From: Planctomycetota bacterium
GTDB lineage: Bacteria > Planctomycetota > Planctomycetia > Pirellulales > Pirellulaceae
Length of the DNA: 26,141 nucleotides
Direction: 5' to 3'
Assembly: GCA_029259935.1 (NCBI GenBank)
Contig: JAJDEH010000454.1
Coordinates: 1 to 26,141 of the forward strand
Shown here: piece after piece, positions 8,156-15,115 of the stretch
Numbering within the stretch: the first letter of the stretch is position 1
Layout: every line of letters starts with the position of its first letter
Position numbers and translations under genes: made by a program
Notes under the pieces: model-generated
Seen by the model: the letters and a program-made list of their open reading frames with translations, nothing else
Database searches by the model: none
Told to the model about the DNA's origin: nothing

Positions 8156-8389
8156 ATGAAAGTCCATCTGCGCTACTGCGCCGCCTGAAACTACGAACCC
8201 CAGGCCGTCAGTTTGGCGACCAAAATCGTGACTCAGTACAAACAAAAGCTGTCCGGAATGGAGTTGGAACCTTCGTCAGGCGGCTGCTTCGAGTTGACTG
8301 TTGACGGAAAACAACTGTATTCCAAGCTGGAAACAGGCGAATTCCCCAATGAAGACGAGATGGTCGCCGCGATAGGCGAGCAGCTTTGA
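8156..8389 (+). CDS. selW: SelW/Rdx-family selenoprotein (in-frame UGA at 8186-8188)
   Basis: Read through the TGA at 8186, this frame encodes 77 residues: MKVHLRYCAA-U11-NYEPQA, a short helix, then GGCFEL, a DG turn, LYSK and GEFP. That is the SelT/SelW/SelH (Rdx) thioredoxin-like fold. Its redox motif is CxxC or CxxU; here Cys8-Ala-Ala-Sec11. The frame stays open for 66 codons after the TGA, and the conserved Rdx features lie on both sides, which argues against a random stop. GGAG at 8145-8148 lies 7 bases before the ATG at 8156; an ATG at 8153 overlaps the thioredoxin stop. A SECIS-like hairpin follows at 8203-8221. Rdx proteins are thought to act as thiol/selenol oxidoreductases, often linked to thioredoxin or glutathione. 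The alternative is a Cys gene (TGC/TGT) broken by a TGA nonsense mutation. Standard gene callers would miss or truncate it. Confidence 0.8.
8203..8221 (+). promoter_or_regulatory. Candidate bacterial SECIS element
   Basis: GGCCGTC (8203-8209) can pair with GGCGACC (8215-8221), giving six pairs (one U-G) and one C-A mismatch around the loop AGTTT (8210-8214). The loop starts 21 nt after the UGA and has a G at its second position. As I recall the published bacterial SECIS consensus, it asks for an apical loop roughly 16-37 nt from the UGA with a G in the first two loop positions, and this fits. SelB would bind it to deliver Sec-tRNA. No folding energy was computed. Confidence 0.6.
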
Positions 8390-8417
8390 CACAACGCCAG
8401 ACTGATCCGATGCGAAC

Positions 8418-8433
8418 GCGAAGGGGCCTTCGC
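8418..8433 (+). terminator. Short hairpin after the selenoprotein gene
   Basis: GCGAAG-GGGC-CTTCGC forms a 6-bp GC-rich stem 28 bases after the stop of the SelW-like gene. No T-run follows on the plus strand, only AAAATAC, so it is at best a weak terminator or a 3'-end stabiliser. Confidence 0.3.
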
Positions 8434-8490
8434 AAAATACTCCCCTTGGCACTTACGAGCAAAAAACCGTTCTTCTGGCGGGGATGCTAG

Positions 8491-8548
8491 AAGAATTGGG
8501 TACACACAATCAGAATAGAGATCTCTATCTCACTCGTGTGTAATTCTT
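8491..8548. repeat. Nested palindrome between selW and the glycosyltransferases
   Basis: A symmetric element: AAGAATT (8491-8497), TACACAC (8501-8507), a 7-nt spacer, the perfect 14-bp palindrome ATAGAGATCTCTAT (8515-8528), a 7-nt spacer, GTGTGTA (8536-8542) and AATTCTT (8542-8548), followed by TT. The outer arms pair as AAGAATT...AATTCTT with a GGGT bulge. It could be a terminator (arms followed by T's), a dimeric regulator site for the glycosyltransferase operon whose GTG is 16 bases away, or both. Confidence 0.55.
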
Positions 8549-8563
8549 TTCGTCGCAAGTGCC

Positions 8564-9784
8564 GTGGAACTGATTGTCACTGTCGAACATCGATTTCGGA
8601 TCACGCCCGACGGCAAGGTCTGGACACAGGCACAGTTTGGCAACTCGTTCTGGAAGCGGTATTTGGATGTGTTCGACCACATCCACGTCGTGGCTCGGGC
8701 GCGGCACGTCGCCAAGCACGAACCCGACTTGCACCGTGTCGACGGCCCGCAAGTCAGCTTTCACCCACTGCCCCACTACGTCGGGCCTTTTCAGTATCTT
8801 TGGAAGGCGCTTGAACTGCGTCGCGAGATTCGCCGTGTTTTTGATCCACGGCACGCCGTGATCTTTCGCATCGGTTCGCAAATTGCCAATTGCATGGAAC
8901 CGCATCTGCGGCGTTTGCAAAAGCCGTTCGCCATCGAAGCCGTAGCCGATCCTTGGATGATCTTCGCGCCCGGAGCCAACCGCCATCCGCTGCGGGCGAT
9001 CTTTCGTCGCAAGTTTTCCAGCAGTATGCGCCGTCAATGCCGGTCTGCTTGTGCCGCTGCTTATGTGACCAAGTCGTCACTGCAAGAACGTTATCCACCG
9101 GCGGATGGAGCCTATTCGACGTACTGCTCGGACGTGGAACTTCCCGACCCTGCGTTTTCCCCTCGGCCGCGAGCCCGATTCGACGACGATCCCCTGCGAT
9201 TGGTGACCGTCGGCAGCATGGCGCAGCCCTACAAAGCCTATGACGTGCTGATCGCCGCCGTCAGCCGTTGCCTGCGGGAAGGCACCAAGCTTCATCTGAC
9301 AATCATTGGTGACGGCAAGCACCGCGCCGAACTAGAAGCACAAGCAGAAGCCGCCGGCTGTCGCGACCAGGTTCGCTTCGCGGGACAACTGCCCGCGGGC
9401 AACGCGATTCGCGATCAGCTAGACCAGGCCGATCTTTTCGTTTTGCCATCGCGTGTCGAGGGACTTCCGCGGGCGATGATCGAAGCGATGGCCAAAGCGT
9501 TGCCTTGCATAGGTACCACTGTCGGCGGGATTCCTGAATTACTCCCCCCGAAAGACCGGGTGCCGGCAAACGACATCGACGCATTGGCGGAGAAGATACG
9601 AGAGGTCGTTTCCAATCCCGATCGGCTGAAACAAATGTCGGAGCGCAACTTAAGCAAGGCCGCCGACTATCATGAAAATATACTGCAACAACGGCGGATC
9701 GCTTTTTATCAGGCCGTTCGCGATGCCAACGCGCGGTGGCTCGCGTCGGCGAATGGAACAACCTCGGCATCCAGCGGTGGCTAA
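8564..9784 (+). CDS. GT4-type glycosyltransferase
   Basis: The 406-residue protein is a GT-B fold glycosyltransferase of the GT4 type. The N-terminal acceptor domain covers about residues 1-190. The C-terminal nucleotide-sugar domain begins at LRLVTVGSMAQPYKAYDVLI (about 205), continues through LTIIGDGKHRAEL, and carries the E-x7-E motif EGLPRAMIE (about 298-306) followed by ALPCIGTTVGGIPELL. These retaining enzymes use UDP- or GDP-sugars to build exopolysaccharide, O-antigen or glycolipid. The donor and acceptor cannot be read from sequence. No signal peptide, so it acts at the cytoplasmic face. The first in-frame start is the GTG at 8564, with a poor Shine-Dalgarno. It ends 3 bases before a second GT4 gene, so the two form an operon. 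Confidence 0.87.
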   Translation: MELIVTVEHRFRITPDGKVWTQAQFGNSFWKRYLDVFDHIHVVARARHVAKHEPDLHRVDGPQVSFHPLPHYVGPFQYLWKALELRREIRRVFDPRHAVIFRIGSQIANCMEPHLRRLQKPFAIEAVADPWMIFAPGANRHPLRAIFRRKFSSSMRRQCRSACAAAYVTKSSLQERYPPADGAYSTYCSDVELPDPAFSPRPRARFDDDPLRLVTVGSMAQPYKAYDVLIAAVSRCLREGTKLHLTIIGDGKHRAELEAQAEAAGCRDQVRFAGQLPAGNAIRDQLDQADLFVLPSRVEGLPRAMIEAMAKALPCIGTTVGGIPELLPPKDRVPANDIDALAEKIREVVSNPDRLKQMSERNLSKAADYHENILQQRRIAFYQAVRDANARWLASANGTTSASSGG

Positions 9785-9787
9785 ACC

Positions 9788-11059
9788 GTGACCGTAAAAC
9801 TGACCTACATCACGACCATCGCCGATACCCAGTGGGAATTTCTCGCCGGCCAAAATGCGTTCATGGCCGAACATGGTTTTGAGCTGCACGCCATCGCATC
9901 GCCTGGACCACGACTCGACGCGCTGGTCGAACGTGACGGAGTGGAAGCTCATCCCGTTTTCATTTCGCGACGGATCCGGCCCGTCGCAGACTTGTTGGCA
10001 CTCATGCGGTTGTTTTGGTTGTTGCGACGGCTTCGCCCCGAAATAGTCCATGTCAGCACGTCGAAGGCAGCCGTTGTTGGAGCAACCGCGGCTTGGTTAT
10101 CGCGAGTACCTCTGCGCGTGTTTTTTATGCGCGGCTTGGCTTCCGAGAATAGCTCGGGATTCAAGCGTCGGCTGTTTCGGTTTCTCGAATGGTACGTGGC
10201 GAAGATCTGCCATTCGACAATCTGCGTAGCGCCGTCGTTGCTCGACTTCGCAAGGCGAACCGGCATTCTAGCCGCTAACCAAGGCAAAGTGATGGCGAGC
10301 GGCATGTCGAACGGCGTTGACGTGGAACGATTCGACCCATCCCGAGTCGACGCACTGCAGTGGCCCCAGGATGAAGCTTCGCCGGAATCCGATACGGCTG
10401 CTCCGGTGGTAATAGGCTTTGTGGGCCGGCTCGTTCGCGACAAAGGCATCGAGGAAATGGCCATCATGTGGCGAACCGTGCGAGAGCAGTATCCCAATTC
10501 CTTGTTGCTGCTGGTCGGACCGTGGGACTCGCACGAGGGCGACACGAGTCAGCTTCGCGAAGAGTTTGAAGCAGACCCCAGGGTGATGACGACCGGTTGG
10601 GTTGACGACGTCGCCTCGTATTACCGAGCGATGGACATCTTCATGATGCCTTCGCATGGCACGGAAGGATTTCCTAACGCACCCATGCAAGCCGCTTGTA
10701 TGGGCCTGCCCGTGATCGCGACCCAAGTCGTGGGTTGCGTGGATGCGGTGGAGGATGGAAGCACTGGCGTTTTAATTCCTGCTCGCGACTCTCGCGCGCT
10801 GACCGAGGCCGTGCGCCGGTACCTGGACGATCCAGACAAGCGAGCCGAAGATGGACGACGGGGCCGCCAGCGCGTGTTGAGCAGTTTTTCCCGCGAACCG
10901 ATATGGAATGCATTGTTGCGCGAATATGAGCTCCTGCTGAAATCCAAGAACATCGACTTTGATGATCGTTGTTTCGGGGACTCGGCTGCTCATGAACAAG
11001 AAGCCGCCCCGGAGCAAGTCGAAGAGCCGGTAAAACTTGCGGCAACCGACAAAGGCTAA
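9788..11059 (+). CDS. GT4-type glycosyltransferase, second of the pair
   Basis: This 423-residue GT-B protein has an N-terminal domain with a Rossmann-like opening (LTYITTIADTQWEF), SRRIRPVADLLALMRLFWLLRRLRPEIVHV and STSKAAVVG, the arrangement of GT4 enzymes that extend lipid-linked or capsule sugars. The C-terminal domain starts at VIGFVGRLVRDKGIEEM (about 215) and includes LLLLVGPWD and EGFPNAPMQAACMGLPVIAT (about 295). In the usual E-x7-E pair the second acidic residue is Gln here (EGFPNAPMQ). The last 40 residues are an acidic, low-complexity tail. The GTG at 9788 is 3 bases after the previous stop, so it is co-transcribed and probably acts in the same pathway. Confidence 0.87.
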   Translation: MTVKLTYITTIADTQWEFLAGQNAFMAEHGFELHAIASPGPRLDALVERDGVEAHPVFISRRIRPVADLLALMRLFWLLRRLRPEIVHVSTSKAAVVGATAAWLSRVPLRVFFMRGLASENSSGFKRRLFRFLEWYVAKICHSTICVAPSLLDFARRTGILAANQGKVMASGMSNGVDVERFDPSRVDALQWPQDEASPESDTAAPVVIGFVGRLVRDKGIEEMAIMWRTVREQYPNSLLLLVGPWDSHEGDTSQLREEFEADPRVMTTGWVDDVASYYRAMDIFMMPSHGTEGFPNAPMQAACMGLPVIATQVVGCVDAVEDGSTGVLIPARDSRALTEAVRRYLDDPDKRAEDGRRGRQRVLSSFSREPIWNALLREYELLLKSKNIDFDDRCFGDSAAHEQEAAPEQVEEPVKLAATDKG

Positions 11060-11154
11060 GGCACGGCAGTCTATTTTGCCAGTAGATCCGAGAACGCGAA
11101 CTAGAGTAAAATACTCGCGGACGAATACCTGGGAACTGCTTGCGAGCTGAAGCG

Positions 11155-13257
11155 ATGACAAGAATCGACCGACGTGAGTTGATGCGGGTGGGCGGCCTGA
11201 CCTTGGCCGGTCTCTCCCTGCCTGAGCTGTTGAGTTCGACGGCCCTGGCGGCCCCCAATCAGCAGGCCAGCTTTGGTCGCGCCAAGAACATCATCTTCTT
11301 GTATCTCAACGGCGGCCCGCCACAGCACGAGACCTTCGACCCTAAACCGGACGCGCCCGCCGAAATCCGCGGCGTCTTCAATCCCATCCAAACAAACATT
11401 CCGGGCATCCACTTTTCGGAACTGCTGCCGAGAACCGCGGCGCTGGCGGATAAATTGGCCGTGGTTCGTTCGATGGCCACGGACGACAACATCCATTCGT
11501 CTAGCGGCCACTGGGTGCTGACCGGCTACAAGTACCAGGGATCCAACGCGCGGACCATTCAGCCGACTGATTGGCCCTATTTTGGTTCGTTGGTCAGCCG
11601 CTATCGCCCCAGTGAGATCGTTCCGGCACTGAGCAGCGTGATGGTGCCAGATATGATTCGCTTAAACGAGAACGTCATGCCGGCCGGGCAAACCGGCGGC
11701 CTGATGGGAAGCCGTTGGACGCCCGAGCGATTCGTTGGCGACCCGTCGCGGCCCGACTATCACATCGAAGGCCTGGAGCTTTTGGGCGTAACCTCCAATC
11801 GCGTCCGGCAAAGGCGATCGTTGCTCGGCCAATTGGAAGATCGGCTGCGCGACGCCGAGCATCATCGGTCGATCAATTTGTTCAACACATACCAACAACA
11901 GGCCTTCGACCTGCTGACGTCGGGTCGAGCGAAAAAAGCCTTTGCCATCAATGAAGAACCGGCGAAAGTTCGTGACCGCTATGGGCGCAACCGCTGGGGC
12001 CAATGCGTGTTGCTGGCTCGGCGGCTGATCGAGTCGGGGGTCCGGCTGGCGCATGTCAACTGGCCCCGTGAACCGGGCGACAACGCCGTCGACAATCCGC
12101 TATGGGATACGCACGCGCAAAACCACGATCGTCTTGAAGACGTGCTGTGCCCCATCTTCGACGTCGGGTTCTCGGCTTTGGTCGAGGATCTCGACCAGCG
12201 CGGGTTACTCGACGAGACATTGGTCGTGGCGATCGGCGAGTTTGGCCGCACGCCAAAAATCAACGCCAAGTCGGGCCGCGATCATTGGGGCTCGGTCTTT
12301 AGTTTCGTCATGGCGGGTGCCGGCATCAGCGGCGGCCAAGTGTTCGGCAGTAGCGACAGCCACGGCGCTTACCCCAAGTCCAATCGACTTGAGCCCGGCC
12401 ACCTGACCGCCACTATTTTTCATCTGCTAGGTCTTGATCATCATCGCACGTTCGCGGACCCGTCGGGGCGGGAATTATCATTTACCAAACAGAAACCGAT
12501 CTACGAGTTGCTCGGCGAATCTTCCGCCACCGCCGCTCGCGTTGATTCAACGGGAGACGTTGCCCGCGTGCCCGCTTTCGATGAAGCGAGAATCCTGGCC
12601 AGCAGCGGCTTTGACGGCAAATCGCCAATTCTCCCGGTCACTTCGCCGTCACGTCCCAAGGGATGGAGATCTCTCACGCCCGTGCTGGTCGATCGGGATC
12701 ATGAATGTGGTTTGCATTTAGCCCAGCCAGCGAGCTTCAACAACCTTCAACTGGGCCAACACGCGGCCATCGGATTCGACCGCCGCGAGGACTCCGCTCC
12801 TAACGACATTGCCGACAAGGCGAACTACCTGCTTGGACAGGAAGTGCGAAGTCCATTCGCCGGCACCTATCAATTGGATGTCGAGATCCTTGCCGATGGC
12901 GACCAAGCGGCGGTCCATGACGCGTTGCTAAAGCACTTTGAATTTCGCCTCGTCTATCTGCAATTCAACGCCACGAGCAAACAATTCTCCTCGGTGCGCG
13001 AATTGGCTTCCAAGGTGTTTGTGCCGACTTGGGCCTCGGCTCCGGAGAGACTTCAGCGCGTTGAGTTTGTCAAGGGATTTCAAAACCCCAATCCGGGGGC
13101 CAATTTTTCATTCGGCCTCGGAATGGCGGTGGGCATTGCGGCTCGCCGAAAGACCTCCGGCAGCGTGAATCTGCCCGCCGGCCGGGCATTACTGCGAGTC
13201 GCCCGAGTGGATCTAAAATTCATGGGCAAGGAAGTCAACAAAGACGTCATGGTGTGA
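11155..13257 (+). CDS. DUF1501 protein with long C-terminal extension
   Basis: Residues 1-450 are DUF1501, an alkaline-phosphatase/sulfatase-superfamily domain abundant in planctomycetes. It has a twin-arginine signal (RRELMRVGG then a hydrophobic core), NIIFLYLNGGPPQHETFDPKPDAP, HSSSGHWVLTGY, a GEFGRTPKINAKSGRDHW segment and the closing KQKPIYELLG. The ATG at 11155 keeps the RR signal near the N-terminus; a TTG at 11140 would add five residues. Beyond about residue 455 there are a further 245 residues that I cannot assign, strand-rich and ending GRALLRVARVDLKFMGKEV. Ordinary DUF1501 proteins stop near 430-480. A DUF1549/DUF1553 gene follows on the same strand, the usual partner, though here DUF1501 comes first. 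The enzymatic role is unproven. Confidence 0.88.
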   Translation: MTRIDRRELMRVGGLTLAGLSLPELLSSTALAAPNQQASFGRAKNIIFLYLNGGPPQHETFDPKPDAPAEIRGVFNPIQTNIPGIHFSELLPRTAALADKLAVVRSMATDDNIHSSSGHWVLTGYKYQGSNARTIQPTDWPYFGSLVSRYRPSEIVPALSSVMVPDMIRLNENVMPAGQTGGLMGSRWTPERFVGDPSRPDYHIEGLELLGVTSNRVRQRRSLLGQLEDRLRDAEHHRSINLFNTYQQQAFDLLTSGRAKKAFAINEEPAKVRDRYGRNRWGQCVLLARRLIESGVRLAHVNWPREPGDNAVDNPLWDTHAQNHDRLEDVLCPIFDVGFSALVEDLDQRGLLDETLVVAIGEFGRTPKINAKSGRDHWGSVFSFVMAGAGISGGQVFGSSDSHGAYPKSNRLEPGHLTATIFHLLGLDHHRTFADPSGRELSFTKQKPIYELLGESSATAARVDSTGDVARVPAFDEARILASSGFDGKSPILPVTSPSRPKGWRSLTPVLVDRDHECGLHLAQPASFNNLQLGQHAAIGFDRREDSAPNDIADKANYLLGQEVRSPFAGTYQLDVEILADGDQAAVHDALLKHFEFRLVYLQFNATSKQFSSVRELASKVFVPTWASAPERLQRVEFVKGFQNPNPGANFSFGLGMAVGIAARRKTSGSVNLPAGRALLRVARVDLKFMGKEVNKDVMV

Positions 13258-13287
13258 ACGGTGCCCAAGCGTCGGTTTCGGCCGCGG

Positions 13288-13311
13288 GGCAGGTTGGTAA
13301 CCTGCCGTTTT
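13288..13311 (+). terminator. Rho-independent-type terminator after DUF1501 gene
   Basis: GGCAGGTT (13288-13295), loop GGT, AACCTGCC (13299-13306), then GTTTT. A perfect 8-bp stem with a short T-run 30 bases after the stop at 13257 fits an intrinsic terminator. Confidence 0.6.
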
Positions 13312-13363
13312 CCGCTTGAACACCGAGCGCAAACACGAGGGGACGATCTCGCGGCTCGTTTTC

Positions 13364-13393
13364 TTGTGTCAGATCCCCAATACGTTATACAAT
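13364..13393 (+). promoter_or_regulatory. Sigma70-like promoter for the DUF1549/DUF1553 gene
   Basis: TTGTGT (13364-13369) and TACAAT (13388-13393) are separated by 18 bp. Together with the terminator just upstream they suggest that the gene at 13421 is transcribed separately, with a leader of about 20 nt. The -35 match is partial. Confidence 0.4.
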
Positions 13394-13420
13394 GCGTGAA
13401 CGCGTATTCGTGAGGGTTTC

Positions 13421-14977
13421 ATGTTCCACCGTTATTTTCTAACTGCCGCCCTTCTTGTCGGCCTAGCCGCCGGCTTGTACGGCCAGGACGACGTCCATAC
13501 GGTGCGGCGCGAAGCGATGATCGCGCGCATCGACCAGTTGCTCGACCAACGATTGCAAGACGACGGCGTGGTGGCCGCGCCGCTGGCCGACGATAGCGAA
13601 TTTCTGCGCCGCGTTGTTCTAGACCTCACCGGCGTCATTCCACGCGTCTCGCGAATCCGCCAGTTTTTGAAAGATGGCCAGCCCGACAAGCGGCAACGGC
13701 TGGTCGAACAATTGCTGCGGTCGCCGGCGCATTCCACGCACATGGCCAGCACCTGGCGAAACATCATGCTGCCGCGCGGCTTCGAACCCGACCAACTGGC
13801 CAGCGCCGCCGGCTTGCAGGGCTGGTTTCGCGAGCAGTTTGTCAACAACATGCGTTACGATCGCATCGTCTCCGAATTTCTGGTCGCGACCGGCGACGGA
13901 CAGACGGGGCCCTCGCTGTTCTATACTTCGCTGGAAGTGCAACCCGAAAAACTGGCCGCCAGCACGTCGCGAATTTTTCTGGGAACGCAAATTGAATGCG
14001 CCCAATGTCACGATCATCCGTTCGACCATTGGACGCAGAAAGATTTCTGGGGCTATGCGGCTTTCTTTGCTCGGCTTCAGCAGTCCGGCCAACAAGGCAT
14101 GCAGGTCAGCTTGCGCGAGTTGGACGAAGGCGATGTGACATTGCCCGACAGCGAAGAGATTGTCTTGCCCAAATATCCGGGTGGCCGGCCGGCCGATGCC
14201 GGCGAAGGCGGAACGCGCCGCTCGCAGCTATCGATCTGGATGGCTTCCCGCGACAACCCGTTTTTGGCGCGGGCCGCCGTGAACCGTCTTTGGGCGCAGA
14301 TGTTCGGCCGCGGGTTGGTCGAGCCGGTGGATGATTTTGGGCCGAGAAATCCTCCCAGCCATCCCGAGTTGCTCGACGAACTGTCTGCGTACTTCGCGCG
14401 GTCCGGATTCGATTTGCGCGAGCTGTTTCGCACGCTGGCACTGACCAAGGCCTATCAGCGGTCGAGCCAAACCGTGAACGACCCGCCCGCGCCTGCCGAA
14501 CTCTTTTCGCGGATGGCCATCAAGACGCTTACGCCCGAGCAGCTTTATGATTCGCTCAGCCGGCTGATGATGACGCGCCCACCCGCCGCCTTTCCGGGAG
14601 CGCAAGCAACCAGCCGTCTCTTCGATCCGCGCCGCCAAGCGTTCGTTGCCAAGATGCAGTCGCCGAATCAATCGTCGACTTCGTATGAAGCCGGCGTGCC
14701 GCAAGCGCTAACGATGCTCAACGGCCTGGACATCACCGAGGCAACCGACCTGCAACGCGGCGGATTGCTGACGGCGATCGAGGCCCCGTTCATGGATACC
14801 AAGGAGAAGATTGACGTCTTGTTCCTGGCCACGCTTTCACGGCTGCCGGGGGATGACGAACGTGAACTGATTGAAAGCTACATCGATGGAACGGAACAGG
14901 AGGAGAATGCGTCGCGACCCTTGAGCGACGTCCTGTGGGCGATTCTCAACAGCGCCGAATTCGCGATGAACCACTAA
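13421..14977 (+). CDS. DUF1549/DUF1553 secreted protein
   Basis: The 518-residue protein starts with a signal peptide (FLTAALLVGLAAGLYG) and has DUF1549 at about residues 30-230: IDQLLDQRL, EFLRRVVLDLTGVIP, and the cysteine motif CAQCHDHPFDHW near residue 193, a CXXCH sequence that could bind haem. DUF1553 covers about 265-515, with NPFLARAAVNRLWAQMFGRGLVEPVDDFG, HPELLDELSAYFARSGFDLRELFR and the final LNSAEFAMNH. The ATG at 13421 has GAGGG at good spacing. This family and DUF1501 typically sit side by side in planctomycetes. This copy is shorter than the 800-1000-residue versions that also carry a PSCyt1 haem domain. CXXCH also ties it loosely to the ccsA gene, since such cysteines need cytochrome c assembly if they hold haem. 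Confidence 0.9.
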   Translation: MFHRYFLTAALLVGLAAGLYGQDDVHTVRREAMIARIDQLLDQRLQDDGVVAAPLADDSEFLRRVVLDLTGVIPRVSRIRQFLKDGQPDKRQRLVEQLLRSPAHSTHMASTWRNIMLPRGFEPDQLASAAGLQGWFREQFVNNMRYDRIVSEFLVATGDGQTGPSLFYTSLEVQPEKLAASTSRIFLGTQIECAQCHDHPFDHWTQKDFWGYAAFFARLQQSGQQGMQVSLRELDEGDVTLPDSEEIVLPKYPGGRPADAGEGGTRRSQLSIWMASRDNPFLARAAVNRLWAQMFGRGLVEPVDDFGPRNPPSHPELLDELSAYFARSGFDLRELFRTLALTKAYQRSSQTVNDPPAPAELFSRMAIKTLTPEQLYDSLSRLMMTRPPAAFPGAQATSRLFDPRRQAFVAKMQSPNQSSTSYEAGVPQALTMLNGLDITEATDLQRGGLLTAIEAPFMDTKEKIDVLFLATLSRLPGDDERELIESYIDGTEQEENASRPLSDVLWAILNSAEFAMNH

Positions 14978-15028
14978 ATGCGTGGCGAACCACTAAACGC
15001 CTGGCAAGCCCTTGGCGTTGGCCAAGGG
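14968..15028. repeat. Tandem 19-bp duplication at a stop codon plus REP-like hairpin
   Basis: GAACCACTAAATGCGTGGC (14968-14986) is followed directly by a second copy, 17 of 19 identical (14987-15005). The first copy contains the stop of the DUF1549/DUF1553 gene. Immediately after lies the hairpin CCCTTGGC-GTTG-GCCAAGGG (15009-15028), which may end the transcript, although no T-run follows. The hairpin resembles the one at 15133-15152 in size and loop. Confidence 0.6.
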
Positions 15029-15115
15029 GTAACGTTGCGTTAATGAGGCGTTGTCGCGATGCGGAAACGGAAATAGGTGAACATTGGCCGGGTGGTTCTA
15101 AAGTTGGTGAAAGCT

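Noticed and set aside
8156..8185. A ten-codon peptide ending at the TGA
   Set aside because: The sequence after the TGA continues the same protein family in the same frame, so termination there as the intended product is unlikely.
11102..11116. GAGTA-AAA-TACTC inverted repeat with TAAAAT as the DUF1501 promoter
   Set aside because: The -10 is plausible, but no acceptable -35 lies at 16-19 bp, and the repeat is too short to claim as an operator.
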